The position numbers and the translations under genes are program-made. From NCBI GenBank assembly GCA_001655205.1, contig LPNZ01009056.1, positions 1-60,373 on the forward strand: DNA of 60,373 nt, given 5' to 3'. This stretch comes from Lenisia limosa. Its lineage: Eukaryota; Breviatea. The first letter of the stretch is position 1, and each line of letters starts with the position of its first letter. The notes under the pieces are model-generated. The model searched no databases. It saw only the letters and a list, made by a program, of their open reading frames with translations, and was not told where the DNA came from. Positions 25,301 through 35,500 of this stretch are shown here, piece by piece.

Positions 25301-27122
25301 AGCACTGACATTTACAGGGCCGAATATCGACTCATAAAAAACACCAGAAGTATCGAAGTACTTGTTTTTGATGATGAAGTCGTCCGTAAAAGGCGCCTTA
25401 AGTTATTAACAAGGTGGCCACAAATACTGAACTACAGCTCTCAAGATCAAATAAAAATCAGCCAGACGGGTCAACATTTTCCAACACAACAAAAATAAAA
25501 CGATATTATTCTGAATTATAATGGGATGTGAATATATTACGAGGAAAGTAACCCATAGTTACCTCATTTTCTTTTGAAGAACATCCTGTTGAGCCAAAGA
25601 GGGAAACTGAAGCACACTCCATCTGGTTTAGGAATAAAAATCAAGCCAAATAAACCAATAGTTCATACAGCTTCCAAGGAAAAATAGATTCATCTCGTGG
25701 AGCTGTTATCCTACCTCCCCAAAATAGCTGTACCCTGAGTTTCCTTCAGTAGCCCAGTAAGGAACAAAGAGAAGAGGACCTGTAAAGAGTGTGTGAAAAG
25801 ATTCAGTACATTAATACGTGAAATGCAGTAACGTTTCGTGAGCAAGAATTGAGATGAATAACCCCCATTGTCCATTGTCTTCTCAAGAAATTAACAGATT
25901 ATGTCAAAATATTGATTTTTACCCGATTATATGGAAAAAGGAAAAAAGGTGGAGGGTCCATGATATGAGGTGAGAATCACGGGGTTTTGTTACAAAAAGG
26001 TATTATATCCATGAATTGACCGCCCTTACGCTTCTCTTCAGAAAGAAATGCTGCCTTAATCTCGGCATTATAACAGGCAAGGTGGTCACGTGAACTGCAT
26101 TGTTACAATAGGTAAAGCAAGTACATTTGATACAACAACAAAAACAAAGACAATGCAACCTATACAGGCAATACCTGAAATATTGACAAGTAACGGTATC
26201 CAAACCCACTATTTTTTCTCAGAGGGATTGGGAATGGTGTCTTCGACAACAGGACATTCAAGATCAAATGTCTAAAAATTCATAATCATTTTTTTCTTTT
26301 GAAAAGAATGATCTCAAATAATTCCATTTATACATGTACTCAAGAGATTATCAAAACCCACTTCAAAGCTTGCAGAGTGACAAACATAGGTTTCTTCAGA
26401 ACAACCTTGACACGTGTCTTGTTCCTTTCATATGTGAAGAAATAGAAACGGAGAAATGAAAGGGGGAAGCAGCAACAAAAGACAAGAGAAACAAAAGTTT
26501 CCACTGTAGTCAACCGTCTTTATTCTTCCTTGAGTTTTCAAAGAAATGATCCCACAATTCAACCATTCCCTACAGAATAGGTATTTGAGGGACAGTACTG
26601 ACACGAGCCGCTGAGATCGGCTTGAAGCATGCCACATTCTAATGAAGAGCAATCTTAATTTTGTATTTCAAAAGGTACTATAATACACAGTATCGTTCCC
26701 TTCACTTCTCAACTACCCCAAACCAGCACCATTTCACCCCGCTAATTAGCGTCACCATTATCCCCTCACCCACCACCAATGACACTGTGAGCAAGAATTG
26801 AGATGAATAATTTCCCACTGTCCATTGTCTTCTCTCAAGAAATTAACAAATTATGTCAAAATATTGATTTTTACCCGATTATATTACGAAAAAAGGTAAA
26901 AAGGTGGAGGTCCAAGATATAAGTATGGCACCACCTTCACCAACACATCCCCCACAACCCTGACCATACCCCCCCATTGCCCCCNNNNNNNNNNNNNNNN
27001 NNNNNNNNNNNNNNNNNNNNNNNNNNNNNNNNNNNNNNNNNNNNNNNNNNNNNNNNNNNNNNNNNNNNCAAGGGGAGGACAAGAGCCAATAGGGCTGCGA
27101 TTAGAGGAAACGGCACCACCAT
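16384..27122 (-). CDS. Large Cys-rich multi-pass membrane protein (receptor-like)
   Basis: The minus-strand start at 27122 encodes a signal peptide (MVVPFPLIAALLALVLPL) and runs into gap 26985-27068. Next come Cys-rich exons near 26645-26580 (CGMLQADLSGSCQYCPSNTY, like ephrin-receptor/GCC2-GCC3 motifs), 26400-26360 (CSEETYVCHSASFE) and 26271-26215, then a hydrophobic segment near 26185-26140. Further exons alternate predicted helices (ERYQSFGILISLGPTYLVLA, NLWYPLITLAVICLIKLAVV, GYFTALIAIPIPLLIVLLSV) with a beta-rich, N-glycosylation-site-rich ectodomain at about 23310-19240 (VCVYEGLDD-type exons, YNSTGPQQTTYEVKL, SGNEAIGFLSIGPDKT). The C-terminal third, 19240-16384, carries about seven or eight hydrophobic helices ending in FTIVACFLGGMLAAS and TGA. 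Most joins between 23820 and 21430 were phase-checked. It may be a single gene of about 35 exons, as modelled, or two adjacent genes split near 23700. Function beyond surface receptor or transporter is not assignable. Confidence 0.6.
21771..21849. repeat. 37-bp tandem repeat, about two copies
   Basis: Unit ATGATATGGTAAATATATTA continued by TTACACTGTGTCATAAT, repeated almost exactly, next to ATATC-rich sequence. It lies in an intron of the large membrane-protein gene. Confidence 0.8.
25839..25968. repeat. Direct duplication E, copy 1
   Basis: About 130 bp (GTGAGCAAGAATTGAGATGA ... ATTGATTTTTACCCGATTAT ...) nearly identical to 26787-26921 in the same orientation. Intronic in the minus-strand membrane-protein gene. 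Confidence 0.8.
26787..26921. repeat. Direct duplication E, copy 2
   Basis: Second copy of the 25839-25968 segment with scattered substitutions and small indels, about 950 bp away. It lies beside the assembly gap at 26985-27068. The Cys-rich exons of the membrane-protein gene lie between the two copies. Confidence 0.8.
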
Positions 27123-27295
27123 CTTAGGGAACGGAGCAGAGCAATTGCCTTTGTTGTAATGGGAATGCCGTTACCCATTGGCGGGCAAACATAACACAAA
27201 CCTGTCTTNNNNNNNNNNNNNNNNNNNNNNNNNNNNNNNNNNNNNNNNNNNNNNNNNNNTGATCAATTACATACACCCAACAAACAACTGCTAAT

Positions 27296-27568
27296 TTATT
27301 TTTCCTTTGATTTTGATAGGTATGATAGATGATCAGATCTCAATTCTTGTTTCTTGGTCTCTCTTTGTTTCTTAATCACTTCATCGATTTCTCTCTCATT
27401 TTTATCTTCAGTTTTTGCGCTTAGTACAGCTGCTGCCAGCCGGCCCAGGAACCAGGAAGCCTTCCCGGTACGCACCGGGCATAATTCCTCCGCTAATATA
27501 GATAAAGTGGCGTGCAGTTTGCGCGAGGTGGCGTACCGAGAAGCAAAAGAGAAAAAGAGGGATATCAT
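27296..27568 (-). CDS. Possible small basic protein, 90 aa, intronless
   Basis: An uninterrupted frame from ATG to TAA with protein-like composition: KLHATLSILAEELCPVRTG, KASWFLGRLAAAVLSA, then a charged helix (KNEREIDEVIKKQRETKKQE) and a Lys/Ser-rich end. Its middle is more GC-rich than the surroundings. It sits in the interval between two divergent signal-peptide genes. No family recognised; it could also be an exon whose partners lie in the adjacent gap 27209-27259. The opposite-strand frame over 27354-27608 is also open, so the strand is not certain. Confidence 0.4.
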   Translation of the reverse strand: MISLFFSFASRYATSRKLHATLSILAEELCPVRTGKASWFLGRLAAAVLSAKTEDKNEREIDEVIKKQRETKKQELRSDHLSYLSKSKEK

Positions 27569-27719
27569 AGATTATTCAAGCACTCTGATTTTAGGGGGGG
27601 AATTTTAGCTTTGCTGGCTTTGCTGGCTTTGCTTTTGCACACACTATTATTCCCCGCAGCCACAAGTGGGTCAAAGACAACATTAGAGCCTCTTCTATCA
27701 GACAGCAGATTCATTCGAT

Positions 27720-30700
27720 ATGAACCTTATCCTCAGTGTCATCGTTAGTCTCATTACCACCGTGTTGGCCACCACCCCCTCATTGAGCAACACTGGACAG
27801 ACCTTGATAACCGATTTGCTCACGTCTACCATTCAGCTGGAGGCGCAGAATCGTGGTGTTTGTGATGTGTCGTCTGAAGGCGTTTTATTGTGCGCGGGGC
27901 AAGAGAGGGAATTGTTGTGATTGATTATTTGTATTCTTCTGACATATACTTAATATATTATCTACTATAATTCGACCTGTACAGTAGCTATTATCAGATG
28001 AGGTTTGTTTACCTATATGTCGGAATAGCTAATATTTGAGAACTGTAATTACACTTTATCATTCTCACTTTGCCATTAATCACTTCAGGCGAGAGGGCTC
28101 CAAGTTGTTTGTCTGTGTTGAAGACGAATGGCGTGTTGTTTCCCCTGAGACTACCAAAACTGGTGGGTTGAAGAAGGCGTTGCTCAGACTGTGTAAATCC
28201 ACCTATCCACATGTGCTGTTATGTTTTCCCTTTTTTGTATGTTTACCTCACTACACGACAGTAACCGATATGATATCCTATGCTGTTATTTTTTTGTACA
28301 ATTCAATTCTAAGTTTAAATAATACAGGATGTACAAAATAGGGATGACAAGGTAGTATATAGAGATCACCCATATAGGTCCTGTTTACTCCATGAGGAAC
28401 AGCAGCACACTGGCTGGAGGAGTCGCAAAAAGACCTGCGATCTTCGACGCCTTCTCAGAGTGGGTTTTCGGAAATTCCCAATAGAGAGTACTATACATCT
28501 TTTTAACACTTACCTTTCCTATTATTATCCATATCATATGATCATATATCATATAAATAATTGTATTACATGCATATCATTTAGAGCAATGAGAAAAAAA
28601 AAAAAAAAAAAAAANNNNNNNNNNNNNNNNNNNNNNNNNNNNNNNNNNNNNNNNNNNNNNNNNNNNNNNNNNNNNNNNNNNNNNNNNNNNNNNNNNNNNN
28701 NNNNNNNNNNNNNNNNNNNNNNNNNNNNNNNNNNNNNNNNNNNNNNGCCTTACAACAAAGCTTTCTGCGTGCATCCCCAGCATACTCATATCGACCCTTA
28801 AAACAAAAGCTCTAAACTCTGAGTGACTTTATTTCACCCTTCCAGGGACTCCATCTACGGATGCAATCGGATGAACTGCGATAGTGCGGATAGTCTCACC
28901 ACACCCCGCGATGGAGTCTACTTTGTTGGCGTCGCCGCAAAGATGATGGCGTATGCAGAGGAGGGGATGTTAGTTGTATCTGTCTTGATCGAAGAAGTAT
29001 CTATAGTATTGGAACGTTGTTTTTACTGGAATCATTCTACATCATTATCTTATTTCGGATAGCGTGAGTCCCCGCATTTCAGTTCCATTTGGGACGCGTG
29101 GACATTCTAACATTTTATTTTTATAATGTGGACGGCTTTGGCCGGATACAATCTTGTTTTATTTATCGTTTATTCACATTATTATAATCAATGCAGGAGC
29201 TCAGGTTATGCGGAGTTTTTTGTGTCAATTGATGGAGTTGTACCCGATGTAGCTCAATTAACTTGTAAATGGGATGGACAGTTGAAGTTTGTGATTATAT
29301 GACTCATGTCATCTCGTGTTAAGCATACAAGGTCATGATATTTTGATGAAATAATACATCAAATTATTGTTAGAACAATCACCAATTGGGCCATATCTCC
29401 CATTTTGCAACACCCTATCATGAAGCAGCCGGAATCAGTGATACGGAAACCCTGATTGAGTCATCCTTCTCTCTTAGTCTTAAAAAGGTTTGTGTCTCCT
29501 TTTTAACGTAATATTTAAAGCTATAATTGTTCAAACTGATTTCATGCTTGAGTGTACTGTTTCAAATGACTAGAAAGCAAGATGAAATATACTATTTTGA
29601 TATATTTTCCACAACCAATCAAGTTGATTTTTGTGCTTCTTGTTTCATATTACTACATAATACGTATGTATAATATTCTCTTATCCCCCCCCCCCCCCCC
29701 NNNNNNNNNNNNNNNNNNNNNNNNNNNNNNNNNNNNNNNNNNNNNNNNNNNNNNNNNNNNNNNNNNNNNNNNNNNNNNNNNNNNNNNNNNNNNNNNNNNN
29801 NNNNNNNNNNNNNNNNNNNNNNNNNNNNNNNNNNNNNNNNNNNNNNNNNNNNNNNNNNNNNNNNNNNNNNNNNNNNNNNNNNNNNNNNNNNNNNNTATCT
29901 CTTAATATTTAGCCCGCCATATGGTTGGCGGATGCAGTGAGAAAGTCAATTGCAACTCCCAGTCATACCAAATGTGCTGGAATGGAGTTGCTGTTGCTGA
30001 TGAGTGAGTGGCTTATCGTCATTCTATCCCGTTTCAATAGAGGCATACCCCTCTATATATCATATAGTATAATATTATATATTATATAATATTTTTTTTT
30101 TTTNNNNNNNNNNNNNNNNNNNNNNNNNNNNNNNNNNNNNNNNNNNNNNNNNNNNNNNNNNNNNNNNNNNNNNNNNNNNNNNNNNNNNNNNNNNNNNCAT
30201 ATCCCCCCTTCCCACCCTATGTTTTTAATATTAATAAGTTATTTTCCCTCATTTTCTTCCATTTTGATCCGCGCGTGTATCTACCTTCAATTGTGTGACA
30301 TTTCAGATTCGGTCAGTTGCAGGCGAGTAAGCAGGAGGCTTTCCAAGGCTTCACTGCCCCCCTCTCGGGCGTGTATCTCACCTCAATTAGAGCCCAGGTG
30401 AGTTGGTAAATGTTTGAAATGTAACCCATAGATTCCCTTGAAAAATTGGTATTCCTGAAAGCAAAGCTCTCCAAATTACCAGTATTCCAATCATGTGTAC
30501 AGGTACCTGCAGAGACAAGAGCGGCAATGGGAATGATTATCAACTTCAACCTCAATGATGTCTACCCCTGGGTGAGTACTACTTCAGGTGAGAGAAGGAA
30601 GGAGGGGGGCCATCTCAGGGGCACTGTATACGTTACTGGTATTCCCCCTATCTTACTGCTTCAGAACAAGAGTTTATTGACTTTTTTCAGCCTGCTGATG

Positions 30701-32372
30701 TGGCTATTTCAACTGGTAGGTTGGAATTATTGGTAAATATAGTTGCATATCATTGAACTCTCAATACTATGTACAGTAACGTTATTAACTCTTGACCTAT
30801 TTTTCTTCAGAAAATCTAAATGCATATTGATTGACCAAGATTCAATTGACTCTGATATATGTACATGTATGGTACAAAATCTTTCTGTTTCTAATTCTAT
30901 ATTCATTTAGTATTCACTTTGTTCAATTCTTCATCAGCTACCATTACAACCTTGCAATACATCAGGTACCATTAAAACCTTGCAACACATCCTAATATGT
31001 CAGGTACAACATTCCCCTATCCTATGACGAAAGGAGACGTGGCGTTTGTCGGTAATTACATCTACAGCAGGGTGTCCACCCCGAAGTTAGGCCTGTCAAT
31101 GGTTTACTTAGGTGATCTCGAGGAACAACGTGAGTGAGACTTACTTGTTTAGAGATGTGCCATGATATATCTATCGATATAGGTCATATACTCTTGAATC
31201 GGTTTCCTATTATAGTGACGTATTTAAAGGTTACCAGTTTAATTTTGATATTTTGAACATCTGTAATAATGCTACAATGGTCCCCTCCTTCATTCATTGA
31301 GGTGGTCACTCACCTCACCCCCCCCCCNNNNNNNNNNNNNNNNNNNNNNNNNNNNNNNNNNNNNNNNNNNNNNNNNNNNNNNNNNNNNNNNNNNNNNNNN
31401 NNNNNNNNNNNNNNNNNNNNNNNNNNNNNNNNNNNNNNNNNNNNNNNNNNNNNNNNNNNNNNNNNNNNNNNNNNNNNNNNNNNNNNNNNNNNNNNNNNAC
31501 CCTTCAGATTCGTGACTGGCGAGAGTTTGACAACCGGAATGGCGTCGACGTTCATTGCGCAGACTGACGGCATTTACTTCATTCATGCAAACCCTAACTA
31601 CCCAGCAGCGTGAGAGAAATTTATTCTTTAAATCACCTACAAATATTGATCGGAACACTTAGCATGTTTTAATACTCGCTTTCCATAATCATTCAGAACT
31701 TCGGGGGCACTCATGTTAGAAGTACAAAAACCAGGGTTTTCTGTGCAATACCTCGACCTTACATCGTTTGGGGGTCATACGTTTCATCATAAATGTGACT
31801 TATCCCAGTCACTATACATGTAGTTACTTATCCCGTTGTATGTTGCGTATGGCGGTGCAGTTATAGTCCTAACATGCTGAATGTATCTCTATTTCTTTTT
31901 TTTTTATCAATTTGTAGTTATTGATTTATTTAGACCCCAACCGTACTCAACGTGGATTGATGCATGTTTGCGGGACTGAGCTAACCCATGATAATAGTTG
32001 AAAGCCATAGGAGATTTTTATGTTGAGACATCCAAATGAGCCCAATCAAAGCATCGTCACCAATCATTTTAAACAGCAATTCTTCCCCTCAACAGTAAGA
32101 ACACAGAAATAACCCCTCTCTCAAACACAAATACCTCGCTTACCCCAAACCTCACTCCTCAGTCCGGTCACTGGCGCTGTTCCTCCCCAGCGGCTCAACT
32201 CTGCATTTTGTTGGCAAATCTGGACACGTGTTGCCATCCCGGGTTGACNNNNNNNNNNNNNNNNNNNNNNNNNNNNNNNNNNNNNNNNNNNNNNNNNNNN
32301 NNNNNNNNNNNNNNNNNNNNNNNNNNNNNNNNNNCTATGCAGGTCTTCATTACTCCCATCAACGCCATGTAG
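27720..32372 (+). CDS. Secreted protein with three C1q/TNF-like jellyroll modules
   Basis: The start at 27720 gives a signal peptide (MNLILSVIVSLITTVLATTP). Phase-linked exons: 27720-27916, 28089-28162, 28378-28459, 28846-28950, 29197-29264, 29426-29487; then 29913-30003, 30307-30397, 30503-30571, 30691-30715, 31004-31129; then 31508-31609, 31697-31773 and 32163-32372. The N-terminus has the Cys/Trp module common before trimeric ectodomains (CDVSSEGVLLC, KLFVCVEDEWRVVS). Three times a Gly-Val/Ile-Tyr strand typical of C1q/TNF folds recurs: LTTPRDGVYFVGVAAKM, GFTAPLSGVYLTSIRAQ and STFIAQTDGIYFIHAN, each followed by further beta strands. A Cys-containing motif (YGCNRMNCDS, GGCSEKVNCNS) precedes the first two. 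The protein ends MQVFITPINAM; alternatively it stops at 31830 if the last donor is not used. Gaps at 28615, 29701, 30104, 31328 and 32249 may hide exons. C1q-like proteins are usually extracellular trimers that bind ligands; the role here is inferred. Confidence 0.68.
29128..29156 (+). repeat. Fragment of dispersed repeat D
   Basis: GTGGACGGCTTTGGCCGGAT followed by ACAATCTTG matches the 3' part of the repeat units at 49135-49322 and 59973-60060. Intronic. Confidence 0.55.
31797..31820. repeat. Degenerate arm of palindrome family B
   Basis: GACTTATCCCAGTCACTATA resembles the arm of the perfect palindrome at 46813-46888 with two mismatches. Non-coding if the last intron of the C1q-like gene is spliced at 31774. 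Confidence 0.45.
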
Positions 32373-32525
32373 ACCAATCACTGTAGTGTGAGTTAATTTG
32401 TATCATGTACCCCGGTTTTGTAGAATACAGTCATTCCATGTCTGCCTCGCTTACATACATATATACAACTAACAAACACCTAAAATGAAAGACCTCATAA
32501 ACATAATAAAAAAAAACAAGAAACA

Positions 32526-35500
32526 TCAGCCCAATCGGGAAACACTGAGAGCACTGCCTGATGCCAGCAATTCGGCGCCGGCTTCCGAAGGATGCACATC
32601 TGAACGACCAATTGCCTGGTGTGAGGTAAGAAGGGGCCATCATCCATAGTGCTGTTGTAGAGAAAATAGGCAAAAAAAAAGTTGATACCACAGAAAGAGG
32701 TGTCTGAGGTCGTTTTAACAAGAATCTGCGATCTTGTGATGTACTAAAACAGTTTAATGTAATTACAAATCCCACCAACCGCCACACTTGACGCACCGAA
32801 AGGGCTTGGGGCTTTCCTGCGGTTAGGAGCAGTGGAAGGTCGCATCTGAAAAGGTATAGGAATTGCAAATTGGCATCTGAGTATGTGCAGAAAGACACAT
32901 ACCACACAAAACGTTTCATTGAACAAGATGTATGAAGTCAAAGAAAAATTCTAAAGTGACATGAGGAACGTAGTGGATGTCCGACCTGCCTATTTGGAGG
33001 GACAGCAGAGGAGGGGCGGGACTTGGTTTTGGCAGGCTTGGAGGAGGATGGGCGTGCTAAGAGATGAGCCTCATATATGTAGGTGAAATAAGACAACATT
33101 GAGAATGTTTGTTGGATTCTGTATACTACATGTATACTTAAAAAATAAAGCTTCCTTAACAACACAAAGCTCAAACCGTTTGGCATAATGTAGTTGGCAG
33201 AAGACGGGCGGGAATGAAGTGACGAACGTGACGCCGTGGAGGGCCGCGACCCTAATGAATAATTCGGATATCGTTGATGTGTGTCTCATAATTACTGGTG
33301 TGGAATCAATTGATTGAATAGCCACCCTTCCCCCATCCACTGTGAAAAACAAAACAAAAAAATAGCATTTGACAAACTTTGACTGTCAGAAGCTGCAGTT
33401 GGGATTCGTCGATGTTTGGTACTGAAAATAGTAAAAATAGAATGTAAGAGTTGGAAGCAAATACATCAAGAGAGAAATGCTCTGGCTGGAGATACGTATG
33501 CTGAGAAAGCTAAACAAGGTTCAACACAAGTTGTGCAACTATATAATACTGCATCAAAGGTGCTGCTACTACATTCAGAGTGACATCACAAGCTTGCTTA
33601 CTCTGGTGAGTGTCGTCGCCTTGCTCCAAACCCTCGATTCTGGGGTGCGCCAAGAGACATGCCCAACTTTGAGGCTATGGCCGACGACTCAGCAGGAAGA
33701 CTGTATTGTTAAACACAGTTTTTGTTTGATAAAAACACTGGAAACAAAAAATATAGACTGCTATCAAAAAAACATATCGCATAAATAATAGAAAAAAGCT
33801 GTTTATATCACTCACGATGATAAGTTTAGTGGTTTCGGCATGCTGGCGTCAAGATTGGTGGAGTCAGGACTGTGATGTAAAAATAGCAGACTTTTCAGCC
33901 ATGATGCTGAAGAAAGACATCTCAATTAAGACGGATTTATTTCAAAACAAGTAAAATGTATCGTGATAATGATATTTTTCCCTAGGAAATAATCACAGAG
34001 CAAATCGGTCAAGGCTTATCCCGGTCACTGTAAGTAGAACAGAAAGAACAATAAAAAACCCTTTGTAAACAATAAACACAGCATTTGTCCAACCATCACG
34101 ACAACATTGAATTCACTTCCACAAGTGCGGAAAATAATTGCTTTACCTGACTTACTCTGTTGCCAAGTGTCGTCTCGGAGTGTTTTCACGGATACTGTGC
34201 CGCTCAGTGGTAGCTTTTCGAGTGGATATGGCCATGTACTCCTCAAGCCAACTGAAAAGTTAGACTATGTTTGCTTCAATAATAAACAAAAAAAAAACAG
34301 GCTGTGAGTCTTCTTACTCGGGCTTATAGTCTGATGGTTGCAGCTCTTCGTCAAGTGGCTCGGGTTTTGCCTGTGAATATTAGTCTTAAATTACCTTAAA
34401 GACTGTATGTCAACCCATATCATACAAAATACAATTTTATTTATGGACTACATAAATGATATAAAATACACATGATTCAGAAGAATGAACTGTATTTCCC
34501 AAATTAGAGACAACTGAAACACATCTCTCGTTTCTTACATTTAGAGCTTCCTCAAGAACTTCAGGAAGTACAGGAGATTCCAAATCCTTGCAACATTTAG
34601 AAGAATAGCTATTAATATGCAAGCATTTTATTTGGGATATTAACCGCACAATTCATGTTCCAAACAAAATCTAAATTCATATCAAGAAGAAACCAACCTG
34701 TGAGGGTGGCGTGGAAATGTTTGACACGGGCGAAACTTCTTCATTAAAAAGAACTGGCGAACTGCTAAAGATTTATCAATTGAGGAATTGGGATTTCTGC
34801 TATTAAATGATATATAATATCATATAATTAGTAAATATAACATCCTATTATATCTATCATATATACATGTAACCAGTAACTAAATCGTACAGAAGTCTAT
34901 TATTTCTCAAGATGGTGACAACAGCCACCAACCTATTTTCCTTCATAGCTACCAAGGGGAACGTGTCGTTTGAATAACTACTACTTGGGGGTGATGGCGG
35001 AAGGGGTGTCGTGAGTGCAGAGGCCTGGTGATTATTAGGGGAATAATAGTTGGAAAGATATATTGTTTAATAGGAAAAACAAAATACAGTTGGTTAACCG
35101 TTTGAACACTCAGTTGTCTACATCGGAAAGGAACGCAATTGAAAAAGGAATGCCATTAATACAAGGGGAACATTTCGTCTGTTGAAATGACAAGTTTAAA
35201 CATTTTTTCAACAATTCGTAAAGATGACCGGTTTGTGATATCGGGGTTTCTGACAAGTGTAGTAGACTCCTGGGTATGATGGGATCTGGATTACTTGTAT
35301 CATTCTCTCTCTAGCATGAAAAGCCCGAAAAGGATTGGGTTATAGGAAACTGATGACAAAAACAATCCTCATTGACCACTCCCAATTCATTCTGTTTGTA
35401 ATTTACTCATACAAGTATCACAAAGTAGGGCAGCTCTGTGGTGCGTTTTTACTAACCCCGCATGATCGAAGCCTGATGTCCCGTAAATATTTTTTGGCAT

